This document shows, piece by piece, positions 35,684-46,855 of a stretch of DNA of 64,000 nucleotides. Each line of letters opens with the position of its first letter. The first letter of the stretch is position 1. Origin of the DNA: Pyrenochaeta sp. MPI-SDFR-AT-0127 (taxonomy: Eukaryota; Ascomycota; Dothideomycetes; Pleosporales; Cucurbitariaceae); assembly GCA_020747015.1 (NCBI GenBank), contig JAGTJM010000097.1, forward strand, positions 1 to 64,000, read 5' to 3'. The notes below the pieces were generated by a model that did no database searches, had not been told where the DNA came from, and was given only the letters and a program-made list of their open reading frames with translations. The position numbers and the translations under genes are program-made.

Positions 35684-36545
35684 CGCAATGCCGGTCACCC
35701 TTTCCTATTCCTAATGACAACAATACATCAATACTTCGGTGCTGTATCAATTCGCAAGCAGCATATATAGAGGGTTGCCTAGTGCAGCGCATCCCGCCCC
35801 CATTTGATAAACTTAATACGGTTTGTCTTTACTGGAAGCTATCTTGTAAGCGCGCATAGATACCAGCCCTAAGCTGTGTACAATTGCATACATTTAGACG
35901 CATATATCTTGCCCTGAATCTTCCTCTCGGCCACATCCTTTGATATCATGCCTTGCTATTGGCATGTTCGCTTCAGTAAGCAACAATCCGGAGTGTACAC
36001 GAAAAGTTGGCTCAATAAGGAATGCTCTCAAACTATGCGAGGAGAATATAGCTCTAAATTACTTCGATCATCGTCACCTCGCTACCGTCAGCAGGAAGGG
36101 TGGATGAGCTACGCTGGCTACAAAACATTCGTGCAGTTTCGTTGCTTAGTGCGATGCTTGAATACTTACCGTCAAAAAGCAGGAAGAAAACGCACAAAGG
36201 TGCGAATCTTTCCAGAGATAAAGTCATCATTGCTACTCAGTAAAAGACTGTCTGTCCTTGAGACGGGGTCAAAAAGGGCATTGGGAGGAGGAGAGGGAGG
36301 CTGACATTTAAGAATTTATTGTTTATTGCCACGAACAAAAGGTACCTGCACAGCAGGATACAACCGACGGAGCGTGCAATGAATAACTTAAGTCTTCACG
36401 TCATCTCAAGCAACAATAGATACGAGTGATGATAAAGAGTAGATTGTCGAAGGAAGGGGATATTGTGAAAGAGCAAAAAGAGTGCGTGCTCAAATATGGC
36501 AAAAAAGAAGTTCGAATGTTCCCGGGCGAACCCAGGCACGATTTA
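35684..36545. other. Intergenic upstream of tRNA-Phe
   Basis: An open frame at 35948-36304 (+) of 118 codons has no recognisable domain, no clear promoter and a Ser/Arg-biased composition. I did not annotate it. Nothing else was seen. Confidence 0.4.
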
Positions 36546-36632
36546 TGTCCCCTTCGTGGATCGAACACGATACCTCCAGATTTAGTGACTGATGACTTCA
36601 GTCTGGCGCTCTCCCAATTGAGCTAAGGAGAC
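36546..36632 (-). tRNA. tRNA-Phe(GAA): tRNA-Phe (GAA) with a 14-nt intron
   Basis: Read on the minus strand, the acceptor stem GTCTCCT pairs with AGGGGAC (one G-U), and the discriminator base is A. The D arm is GCTC-AATTGGGA-GAGC, the anticodon stem is CCAGA/TCTGG and the loop begins CTGAAG with anticodon GAA. A 14-nt insertion (TCATCAGTCACTAA) lies directly after position 37, the canonical place of a nuclear tRNA intron. The variable loop is AGGTA, and the T arm is TCGTG-TTCGATC-CACGA. All stems pair, so the gene looks functional. Length is 73 nt plus intron. The CCA end is not encoded, as expected for a nuclear tRNA. Confidence 0.95.
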
Positions 36633-36994
36633 CGGATGGGATTTGTTGACTTTTAGCTGTTGTTACAAGTATATATTGCGCAATGGTAAGTGGCACAATT
36701 CGAGGTTGTAGACAATTGTGTCATCGCAAGCATCATCAGATGACTCTGAAATACCAAAGTGCAGCGGACATGAGCCGTGAGTGGGGCAATTAGCCGAGGC
36801 AGGCAAGTGGGGCCCAATCTCGAGGACAATTGAACAACGTCGCAGTCGCATCGGTATTGCTTGGCGCGACAGTTTGTTTGTGCTATGACCTCATGATTCA
36901 GTCTCGAGATTAATCTGTCGGAACAGCTTATTTGAGCGCTCTACGCGTCTCTACTCTTTTAACACTACGCATACTCAACTTCTACCTCAGCAAC
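36633..36994. other. Short intergenic region before the steroid reductase gene
   Basis: No coding region or repeat was seen. It contains the 5' flank of the tRNA and the promoter of the downstream gene. Confidence 0.45.
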
Positions 36995-37977
36995 ATGGCC
37001 ATTGTACAGAATTGGCTTCCGCCGACGCGTGAAAACTGGGAGCTCATCTGTTCCATCTGGCAGTACTTTCCACTCGTATGTGTATACGGCAGGCCCACAA
37101 GGAGTCTCTATTCAATTGCTAATGAGGGACACTTTGGTAGATCACCCTAGCGCAATGGATTACAGACTGGTATCCGCAAGGGAAGACTTCAGACGAGTCT
37201 CGCTTCAACATTAATGGAAAGTTTGGATGGGCAACCATGGAGTCGGCGGGTTTCCTCACCCTGCTATACATCATGTACTCGCTACCGCAGGAGCTGGGTA
37301 TTGCAGAACTGCCTTGGGGCAACTGGACGATGGCTAGCTGTTTCGTAGGATTTCTCCCTTGTGAGTTTCGAACAAGAGCATCACTGATACTGAGGCAGGT
37401 CATGCACTACATCTACCGCGCCATCCTCTCACCCCTCGTCCTGAACCCGAGCATGTCGCCCATGGGCCCACTTGTCTGGCTCATGGCATTTGGCTTCCAG
37501 ATTTGCAACGCGATTTCAATTGGTGGATACCTTGCGGGCTACGGGCCAACAACAAAGGACGAGTGGAATGTACGATCTGGCTACGTGTTTGTTGGGCTCG
37601 TAATCTGGTGCTGGGGACTGATGGGCAACATGTTTCATGATGACGACCTGCGTGAGATCAGGAGAGCAGCAGACCGCAAGCAGCGCAAGCAGGCGGCTGA
37701 AGAAGGCAAGCCGGTGGGGAGCGTGGATAAGGTCTACATGATCCCGAAGAACGGGCTGTTCAAGTATGTTTTGCACGCACACTACCTGTGCGAGTGGATC
37801 GAGTGGGCTGGGTGGTGGATGATTGGAGGATGGAAGTGCATTCCAGCGCGGACATTTTTGGTGAATGAACTCGCAACCATGATTCCGCGAGCGCTACAAG
37901 GCAAACGGTGGTATGAGAAGAGGTTTGGCAAGGAAAAGCTGGGAAACAGAAAAGCAGTCATCCCAGGCGTGCTGTAG
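36995..37977 (+). CDS. 3-oxo-5-alpha-steroid 4-dehydrogenase-like (steroid 5-alpha-reductase family)
   Basis: CDS join(36995..37075,37141..37344,37399..37977), 287 residues. It is predicted to use NADPH to reduce a C=C bond next to a carbonyl in a lipid substrate, in the ER membrane. Several hydrophobic segments are present (ESAGFLTLLYIMYSLP, MGPLVWLMAFGFQICNAISIGGYLA, YVFVGLVIWCWGLMGNMF). The C-terminal family signature is visible as KNGLFKYVLHAHYLCEWIEW followed by a hydrophobic segment. The middle segment HYIYRAILSPLVLNP matches the SRD5A/DET2 pattern. Intron 2 (37345-37398) is 54 nt, a multiple of three with no in-frame stop, so an unspliced form would carry an 18-residue insertion. I prefer splicing because the family shows no insertion there. 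The exact steroid or sterol substrate is unknown. Confidence 0.88.
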
Positions 37978-39527
37978 TAGTTCAAGGTATATTGGTGTAG
38001 GCTGGGGTACACTAGTGGCCAATCTCGCAGCGTCCGCGGTCTGTCAATGGAAACTGCAGTCGTGTGGCTTTGCTGAAGCGGAGTGAACAATGAGCGCCCG
38101 CAGTGTTGGCAGAGTTAGCCGCGTTAGTGCTGAGCAGCAGACAAAGAAACACTAAGCATGACTTTTGAACAGCGGGATGCAATTGTCGAGTGTGCATCGC
38201 CAGATAGGTGCAATTGTCTGGACAGGGCTGCGGTGGCTAAGCATCCTTCCAATATGGCGAAATGAAACCAATAGGTGTTTTCGCCGCTCAGTGGTGGATG
38301 ACGATCTGCACAGACTATTGGAAAAAAGCTGATCGCGAACGACACGAGGGCACCTGATGCAAACCCGCGTATCTGGAGCAGCGCGAGTTTTGCAGATACC
38401 CCGTTGGGCAAGCAAACGCGGTGGTTCGAAGGCGTGGTGCAATGGCTAGTGGGCTGGCGGCTGGCGGCGCACAAGCAGACACGGGACTGTAACGTGCCGA
38501 GGACACTCTGTCCATCAGCTTAATATAGAGTGGCCACCGGGCCAATCACGGGCGGCCGGGCTGGAGAAGAAGAGGAAGCTCGTATACCAAGTTGCTAAAG
38601 GATGATGCTATTGGGGACCAGGGGGGGGGGGGAGTGAATAGGAGACGAAGCAGGGCCGGCGCGCAGGCGTTGGCATGATGCAACCGCCCATCTGCTGTCG
38701 CGGCCACCTGCGTCCATGGCTCTGCTGTGCGACGAGCAGTGCCGGGCGACGGCCATGTTCTCCTGTTGCTCACAGCACGCACGAGGCGGGTGGGGAGGAG
38801 TGACTTTGGGCCTCAGAGATGAGACGGCGAGCCCTCTCAGATTAGACGCACTTAGCCACACAGCGGCCGTATCTGTGTCTAGCGGCAGCATCAGCTTCTG
38901 ACAGTTTGTCCCTTTGGGGCGTCTGCTAGGCAGCTTTGGGCCCAGCAAGACTCGGCTTCTGGCGTCTGGACGGTCGCCAGGCCAGTAATTCGCGGCTGAA
39001 AAGGGCCATCTCCAACGCCCACTGCGCTGGCCTTCTGCGCCTCATGCTGCTGCTACCGCTGCTCTGACCAGCATTGTCTTTGGGAAGCCCTCACTCACGT
39101 CCTGCGCAATCCACGTCTGACTCCACCGCCGGCCCAAACGGACAGGGCTCAATCGCTGGCGTCGTCGGCTGCTGAAGTAACAGGAGCTTGGTTGCTGCTT
39201 GGATCGCCCTCGTCTCCCGCGCCGACTCCACTCGCTCGCCCTGCACCTCCTCCTCTCGTCCACTCACTTCTCCCCCCGTCGCGCAGCCATACATCATCAT
39301 TCGGCACCCACGACGAGAAACGCACCATTTTGATCGCCGCGCATTCTTCTGCGCCTGCGCGCTACCAAGCCCCCGCCTGCTGCATTCCGCGACACTAACT
39401 TCCTCACCTTGGGTCCTCTGCGGCACCTTTTATCCGTCGCAGCCTCAGTCCCTCTCGCTCCCTGCCTGACCTTGTTATTTTTTTTGTTCCACTTTGACGT
39501 ACGTCGCGGCGTGCAATTGTTGCCAGC
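37978..39527. other. Intergenic with C-rich leader of the mucin-like gene
   Basis: No coding region is supported. Around 38530-38560 lies a CCAAT box-like GGCCAATCACGG, and a G-run is present near 38623. From about 39090 onward the plus strand is strongly C/T-rich, consistent with a promoter and long 5' leader of the gene at 39528. Overlapping open frames on both strands (39091-39469 and others) reflect that bias. Confidence 0.45.
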
Positions 39528-40814
39528 ATGTCGAGCAATGCTACTTCCAGTACGTCTCCTCTCGTTGTCTTGTCGAGCTCTCCAGCTCCCTCGTCTCCGC
39601 CCTTGCCGTCTGTAACACCCTCGACAGTCCCCTCACCGGCACCCTCACCGTCCTCCAATCCTCCATCGCCCTCTAACCAGCCCTCAGCGGCCCCCTCAGA
39701 CCCTCCCGCCTCGAGCCCTCCTCCAGTGAGCCTGCCGCCGTCGTCCAACCCGCCAGCACCCTCATCGAACCCTCCTGCCTCGAGCCCACCCCAGTCGTCG
39801 GCCCCTCCGCCATCGTCAATAGTACAGACCATCACTGCCCCGTCTGCTGCTCCATCGGCCACCGAGATCCGCACCTCCCTCATCGTCATCACCCCCTCGG
39901 CAACACGTGAAGGAGAGACCCCTTCGGTCGTAGTCATCACCTCGTATCTCACGCCCACCAACCCCGCGACCCGGCCCACTGGCTCCCTGGCTTCAGGATC
40001 TGCCCGCGCCTCCAGCACCAACCCCACCGAACTCCAGAATGCATCGGGCGACAGTTCTAGCGGGCTGAGCACAGGTGGAAAGACGGCCATCGCCGTTGTC
40101 ATCCCCGTCGTCGTGGTAGCGCTGCTTGTGCTTGGTGGCCTGTTCTTCTGGCGGAAACGCAAGCAGCGCAAGACTGCCGAGGATGAGCGCAGGAAAGAGG
40201 TGGAGGAGTACGGTTTCAATCCCAACCACGACCCAACTCTGCCTGCCGTGGGACTGGCCATGGCTGAGGACGACAGCGGCTACCGAGGCTGGGGCAACAC
40301 GGCAACCAGCTCGAACCGCAAGGCCTCTACTACTCTCACCTCTGGCATGACCTACTCCGACAGCAACAGCAACCCTGGCGGATACGCCAGCCCCAACTCT
40401 CCCACCAATGCCTACTCTGACGCAAACTCCAACGACCCATTGGTGAATGGACGCCGTGAAACCATGGACTCGGATGGCATTGGCGCCCTTGGAGTTGTCG
40501 GTGGCGTGGCACCCAACTCGACTCAAAACGCCTCAGGTGTCCACCGTGGCCCATCAAACGCCTCATCGTCCTACTCGGCAGCCAACCGCTCTGATAATTC
40601 CGGCGAGTATCCCATGCCCCAGGGCAACCCACAAGATTACTACAACGACCATCAGGGCTACTACCAGTCTGGGCCGTATGGCAACAACGATCCTTATGCG
40701 GGGGGGAACCAGCAGCCAATAATACGAGATGTGAGCGCACGACGGAACACGAGGATTGAGAACCCGAGCGTCTTCCCCCAGCAAGGGAACTCGGGCATTG
40801 CGCAGAACTTCTAG
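39528..40814 (+). CDS. Mucin-like single-pass membrane protein, Mid2/WSC sensor-like
   Basis: A single-exon CDS of 428 residues. Residues 1-110 are a Ser/Pro/Ala-rich mucin-like region with repeats such as PPSSNPPAP and SNPPASSPP, likely heavily O-mannosylated. Residues 110-185 carry Thr/Ser-rich sequence with SVVVITSYLTPTNP. One transmembrane helix lies at about 186-208 (AIAVVIPVVVVALLVLGGLFF) followed by the stop-transfer RKRKQRK. The cytosolic tail of about 215 residues is Asn/Ser/Gly/Tyr-rich. This architecture resembles cell-wall stress sensors such as Mid2 and WSC proteins, but there is no WSC cysteine domain. There is also no obvious N-terminal signal peptide from this start. The function is inferred from layout only. 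Confidence 0.72.
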   Translation: MSSNATSSTSPLVVLSSSPAPSSPPLPSVTPSTVPSPAPSPSSNPPSPSNQPSAAPSDPPASSPPPVSLPPSSNPPAPSSNPPASSPPQSSAPPPSSIVQTITAPSAAPSATEIRTSLIVITPSATREGETPSVVVITSYLTPTNPATRPTGSLASGSARASSTNPTELQNASGDSSSGLSTGGKTAIAVVIPVVVVALLVLGGLFFWRKRKQRKTAEDERRKEVEEYGFNPNHDPTLPAVGLAMAEDDSGYRGWGNTATSSNRKASTTLTSGMTYSDSNSNPGGYASPNSPTNAYSDANSNDPLVNGRRETMDSDGIGALGVVGGVAPNSTQNASGVHRGPSNASSSYSAANRSDNSGEYPMPQGNPQDYYNDHQGYYQSGPYGNNDPYAGGNQQPIIRDVSARRNTRIENPSVFPQQGNSGIAQNF

Positions 40815-43800
40815 ACTGTCTTTGATTTTGCTTCCATCATGGAGCCACTTGTATATCGCGACATCTTTCGTTGAGATTTTCTTGACTCGAATTTACATAT
40901 ATCCATACGGCGGCGTTCCCCCGGGTGGTTTTCAGCTTCGCATCGCTTTCCCTGCTTTCGCCAGTTGCATGCAAATTTGGTGCTACGCGGCCGGGTGCGG
41001 CATGCATGCCCCACCTCACCTGATCGACGCAATTGTCCGATCTGAGTGCAACATGGAAGAGATGGTACTACATCGGTAGTGTGACACAGGGGTGAGGATG
41101 CTGCACGAGGCTTACATCTAAAATGTAAGCATCACACACACATATACTTGCGTCAAAAGCATTGTGAGTCAGGAGAGGCGAGACATGCCATTGAGTTTGA
41201 GCTTTGAACATGCGGCTGCTTTCTGCAGCAGACCGTCTGATGTTGGTACTGGATCTGATGTTTCATGCACAAGATACTTGTTGTAATTACTTGTTCTTCT
41301 TATATTTTCGCGGCACCCGTACGCCACCACACAATCCTCCAACCTGGACCCCGCCCCTTCTTTCCCATTTTGTTAGTTTCTGATTTTTTGCTGGGCAACG
41401 AAAGAGCAAGAGTAGTCGATTGCGATTGAGGAGAGGTTGAAAAGTGACGATAACGGACTTGACCGAAGTAGAGTATCTGTACGTAGGAGAAATAGACTGT
41501 ATAGTTCAACAACCTTTCGCCATCCTCTGTGCTTACCTCATATATACTCACTTCCTGAACCGATAAACATGGGGTACCCAACAATAGCAACTATATTCCT
41601 GCACCATCCTCGTGGACCCATGATGGTTCAAAACCAGAAGCATGCACAGTCAATCCTGCACATGACATGTGCCACTGTCCCCCAACTTTGGCTTTCACCA
41701 CAACGAAACAGATATTTATTCCAAGTCAAAAGCATCCCCTTAAACAAAAGCCTTTTGTATCTTTCCCCTCATCTCTTTCCCCACTCACGCACACAACAAC
41801 AATTTCATCCATGCCAACCCCAATTGTTTCCCCAGGCCCCGCTCCCCTCCCCCCCCTCGATCCCAGATCTCGATTATCCACAAATCAATGGGTGGGTACT
41901 CGGTGTACCAGCACCGAACGCCGAGGTGCGACCGGGTGTTGGGAAACACACTTGACTGTTTAGCTTTTGTTGGGTTTCCACCTTGTGGGGTTTGGAGTGT
42001 GGGCTAGTGCAGGGGCGAATCGGGGAGGGGGCGCTTGGCTTATGTCATTGATGGAGAGATTTGGGAGAGGGGAAGATGAAGAGGATGGGTGTATTCTGTT
42101 TGCTTGGAGTTGCTTTTGGGGAGGTGGTGGTACAGTTGGGAAAGCTGGGATTTTTGGGGGGGCATGGCTAGGTGTTTCGTGTTCTACCGCTTGTGAGCAT
42201 GAGTATGGATCGACTGTTCCAGGCATCTTTCTTCGGAATGAAAGAATCATTCTTCCTTTCCCCGTCTATACATGCTGGTGAATGGAGTACCGATCTGCCA
42301 ACCTTCTCAACTTTCAGTAACTGTAGCATCTATGAACTGCATTACCTGGCAATACCTAACACAGAGACATCACAATTCTTCTCTGGATTAAGTTTAACCA
42401 GAATTGTTGAGGCTATGGTTCTCTTGTGCTTTGTCTCAGCATATTCTTATGTCGATTACAAAGCATTAGACAGGTATGCCTACAGGAAGTTCCAACAGTA
42501 CCAAAATGGCGCAATAGCTCGATGACTGGGAGCATGGATCATGTTTGACAACACAGATGAATTGCCTTGTATACGGAGTTTAGCTTTTGAATACCAAACC
42601 TTGTTGTCAAAGACATGGAGCCGGACATGTCGGAATTACTTCTGCCTTACCTCCCACAGACGAAGAATGATCGGCCATTGTACTTGCCAATATCCCCAAA
42701 GCGCCTAGAATTAAGCAAGTGCACAGAAAATCTGAAGATATGTAACTTATGTCGCCGACCTTGATAGCCTCCATCTTGAATTCCTTGCTCATCATGGGGA
42801 GCACTGCACCAATTCACTTTGCTAATCCTTCCATCAATATCATCTAGCGCAGTTCCTGTGACCTTACTTCGTTTACCAATTCTGATTTTCCACATGACCT
42901 TCATTTAGACAACGAACGTGCGTTAAAGACAGCATCGCCGTCGATTTTACCTTCATGTGATATGCTGTGCCTCTTCATGGCGCAACGTACGGCAAATCAT
43001 TGTTCATGACGGCAAAAAATCTACTTAAGAGGCAGATATCGTGTCTGCCTTGTAGCAAAAAGGGAATCAATCTGCAGTAGGGGAGTGGAGTTCGACAAGT
43101 GCTCCTACTGCATACTTGGCTAAGGGGCTGTAACGCTCAAACGAAACAAGACACCAGCGGAGTATAGTAGCATGTGTGAATTGTAAAAAGAGAAAAGCCA
43201 TAAAGAGGGGTAGCGGCGATGATGATTGGTGTGGAGGTGGTCGCATTCAAGGCTAAAGGTCAAGATAGTCTACATGTCCGTTGCCACAATCCAGCACCAC
43301 AGCTATTCCAATCTCCACAACGCCTATCCCACCATCTGAGCGCCAATAGCCCAGTCTTTCGCATGACTTACACCCAGCTCCATCTTTGGCCTCTGACGAG
43401 CAAGTCGGCTCCTTATGCTAGAAGAATCAAGAGTGATCATAGGCAGTTTGGAGAACTCTACCCTTATGGACTTCTTGAATGTTACTGGCCAGGCGCTGAT
43501 TTCCTCGGAACAAACGCCTCTTTTAGCTTCATTTGTTGCACAACAGGGTATGTAGTGCATAGGAAGCGCTAAACTACTTTGGAGCACAACAAGACGCCGA
43601 GTTCATAGGATCTCTGATTGTCAGTGCCCAAGGCAAATGCAAAGTTCCATAAACACCAATAATGTCATACGAGCTCACGAATTTGAGACGTTGGAATCAA
43701 TACTGCACCCAAAGTGAGAAAAAGATTGAGCGGGTTCAAGTGTTGGTCTGTATATTCTGCTCTCTTGGGCGGCCGAGGCAGTGCACCGCCCATGTGATGA

Positions 43801-44065
43801 AAAACTGTTACGAGATTACGGCAATCCTTTGGGTTCTGGGCTTCTGTCTGCCTTGCTGCTTGGCTGCACAACGAGGCTATGGCAAGCGTAGCGATGAAAG
43901 TTTGTGGGCCTTAAACATACGCAGGTTAAATCTATATGTATATATATTGTTGATACTCTAGACTGGTGTAGCAAAGTTTTCGTAGTCGCGTTCAAGGTAC
44001 ATTCATAATCACAATGGTATGCAAATTTTGCTATATCAAGGTCAATCCCTGACCGGGTATCGTAG
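40815..44065. other. Long intergenic region with pyrimidine/purine strand switch
   Basis: No coding region could be supported over 3.2 kb. Between about 41750 and 41880 the plus strand is pyrimidine-rich, and from about 41960 to 42165 it switches to purine-rich. Open frames at 41437-41963 (+), 41960-42281 (both strands), 42172-42525 (+), 42607-42904 (-) and 43219-43587 (both) have no recognisable family and mutually overlap. The last 200 nt precede the GH72-like gene. Confidence 0.4.
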
Positions 44066-45697
44066 ATGAAGATGCTTGTAACTCTGGTGTTGCTCGCGGT
44101 TGCTCCAGTTGCGCTCGCGCTGGATTTCGCGGCAGCTCGAGGACCGTTTCTGGTCAACAACAAAACGCGAGGAGCAATCACAATGAACGGAATTTGGTAT
44201 GCGTTATCAGTAGCTTGTATAGTGGGCATCACAATTGATATCTCATAGGTATTCTCTCTCAAACTCTACAACAGACGTCAATGCTATGGACAGCCTAAAT
44301 GACGCTGAGGCATGCACGCGCGATGCTGCGCTTATGGCTCAACTCGGCATTAATACTATATATGTCATGGCTATTGATCCAAAAGAGAACCACGATGCAT
44401 GTTTTTCCATCTTCAACTCGGTTGGCATCTACATCATCGTTGCGCTTCGCACGGAGGGCATATTTGGTCTTACTTACGACGAGTTTGCCGGATCGTACAC
44501 AACCGACTATTTAAAGGGCATCTTCGAGGTTATAGATGCTGTTAAAGATTACGATAATCTGCTTGGGTTTGATCTGGGAGTTATGCCACTTGTTGGATTT
44601 TTCGTCAGCCCAGCAAAAGACTTGACCTACGCTGCTGGCCAGAAGCTCTATAGGGTACGTTACAGGCCTTCTCCTGGATGCTAGATTATTCAACAGTCAA
44701 ACAGGCTTTCGTTAGAGACACAAAAGAGTATATTGCCAAACACGCGACTCGGCCCATCCTAGTCGGAGCAACATTACATCTAGCGCGAAATGACGAACTG
44801 CTGCAAGCCTCTTACCTCACGCAATCACATGTACACTGGTTCTCATGCGCCGTCGATGGCAAAAAAGATGACTTCTCGAAGGCAGATTACGTATCTTTCT
44901 GGAGTCTTGGATATGGAGAAATAGACCCCGTCAAAAAACAGATCTTCACTATGAGATCGATCGAGGGTGAGCTAACCACTGCGACGGTACCAACATGGTT
45001 CCAGATGTACGGCGTTTCGGACGAGGCAGACTACGTTGAATACGAATTACGGCCTGATCTGCTCGAAGATACATTTTACCTGTATAACTCGTCTTCGCAG
45101 CTTGTTCAACCGAATGGTGCATTGACTGGCGGAGCGCGCTTTACCTGGACAAATACAAATCTGGGATGGAAAGTTCCCATCTCGAATTGGGGCATTGTAA
45201 CCACAGGGCCTGGGGGCGATGTCCAGCTCACTCCAAACTACGACCGTCTTCGCGAGATGTTCAGCCAGATGTACACTGGAAACTGGCTCAGTGGATCAAG
45301 CATAGATAACAGCTATGAAACGCCCGTAAAGTGCGACGCAAGTAACCTGAAGAATACTACGACAAATCTATACTTCGATGAGCCCACCACAGTCACAATT
45401 GCTACTGATTGGGCACTTCCCACGCGTCCTTCTGGCCTCGACGCATTGATCACGAGCGGAGCAAGTGGGAAAAGAGGCAAGATGGTAGATGTCACGATCA
45501 CTACCATTGTGCATGCTATCAAGGACAGCAAAGGAAATGCTATAACGGATATTGTCCTGAAGCCTAGCAAGAGCGGGTCTGCGGGCACTGCTAGTACGGC
45601 AACTAGCACGGGGGCTGCTGGCTCACCTTTTCATACAGAAGGGAAAACCGGAGTTGGTGCTGGCATAGCACTTGCTGCTCTCGCTGCCCTCTTCTAG
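44066..45697 (+). CDS. GH72-like GPI-anchored protein lacking catalytic glutamates
   Basis: CDS join(44066..44196,44249..44654,44705..45697), 509 residues. A signal peptide is visible at the start (MKMLVTLVLLAVAPVALA), and a hydrophobic GPI-type tail ends in GAGIALAALAALF. The fold matches GH72 beta-1,3-glucanosyltransferases (GAS/GEL): LNDAEACTRD, GINTIYVMAIDP, NHDAC, DYDNLLGF, then KKDDFSKADYVSFWS and VPTWFQMYG. In active enzymes the acid/base Glu sits in the GNEV motif and the nucleophile in the FSEYG motif. Here the equivalent positions read LGVMP (Met156) and FQMYG (Met280), so both catalytic Glu are absent. The two cysteines ACTRD and NHDAC remain. No X8/CBM43 module follows. It is probably a cell-wall pseudoenzyme or glucan-binding protein. 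Family membership is firm; loss of activity is inferred. Confidence 0.85.
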
Positions 45698-46855
45698 CCG
45701 CCTAACCAACGAAATCAGGGCATGTTCGCTTCTATGGCGGAGGGGCCTGTGAGACTGCCAGCCATTGAGGAATGGAGACTTGCTCTTGCAGTCAAGTGTC
45801 AATGCCCGAGATATACTAATGCGACAAGCACGAATTGTTCTTTCCTTACAATGGTCACGAAGCCAAGACATAAGTAATGTATAATAAATAATATATGTGC
45901 AGTGATTCAATCCAAACATTTTGACCACGAGTGACCAAGATAATCCTGTCACGATTAGAGTAGACTCTTCAGTTGGCCAAAGGTAAGGCACCAACCGAGA
46001 ACCAGGACCTAGCTACTGTATACAATACCATTTTTATTGAGTCTAACATACAAGTGGAGATCCTCATGCTCCTATCGATTCTTATCACGTCACTCGGTAC
46101 TCTTGGTGATTGTATATTGCGATGTTATAGCCGCGGAATACTCGTATAACCGAACTTCAGTCAACAAACGACAACGAACCTTAGGTCATACAGCAACGAG
46201 TGACTAGGCGGTACATCACTGAGCTAGCTGCAAAGGAGCAAGTGTACAGCCCCAATGTACCTTGAACGATTTTAAATCATAGATACCGAACGAGTGCAGT
46301 GAAATGGATTGTCGAGGATAGGAGCTCAGCAGATAAGTAATAGGCCAATCACGGCGGTCTCCGGCACTTTGCTCGCGGATATAAGCATGGATCTGACTAG
46401 AGACTGAGATGTCAGTACAAGGTGCTCGGCATACCAGCACGCTCTTGCCAACTTCTCATCTATATGGGCTCGGCCGACGTTAGAATTATTGCCTAGGTTA
46501 ACCAATACTATATTGAAATGCGGCGACTAGTTGATAGCCCTTGTATGCCAACAGAGATGGGGTATCTGGGGCGGATCAGATGCACCCGTGGTAAGGTTCG
46601 GCTATAGTCTGCCGCCTTTCCAAAAGAGACCGACCTCGGTATCTCCACGCGCCAGACATTTGCGGAGGCGGGGATCGACCATGAGACAGTAAGCTTTATT
46701 ACAACAGGTGCCTCACATTACTGAAAGATACTCTCCTTGAATCCACCAAAGAGCTGTCTTTGTAGCTTCACCTCAATTTTACTTCGTTCTACTTAGTTCA
46801 TTGCTTGAGTACCCGCCACCCTACTTCTCAACGCTCACACCGCACAACAGCCATC
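45698..46855. other. Intergenic upstream of the thiolase gene
   Basis: No gene was supported. A CCAAT box-like GGCCAATCACGG lies near 46342, the same 12-mer as near 38538. Short minus-strand open frames (45623-45994 and 46216-46440) have no recognisable motif. Confidence 0.45.

Noticed and set aside
38538..46353. Identical GGCCAATCACGG words near 38538 and 46342
   Set aside because: CCAAT boxes are common in fungal promoters; two copies do not establish co-regulation of the neighbouring genes.
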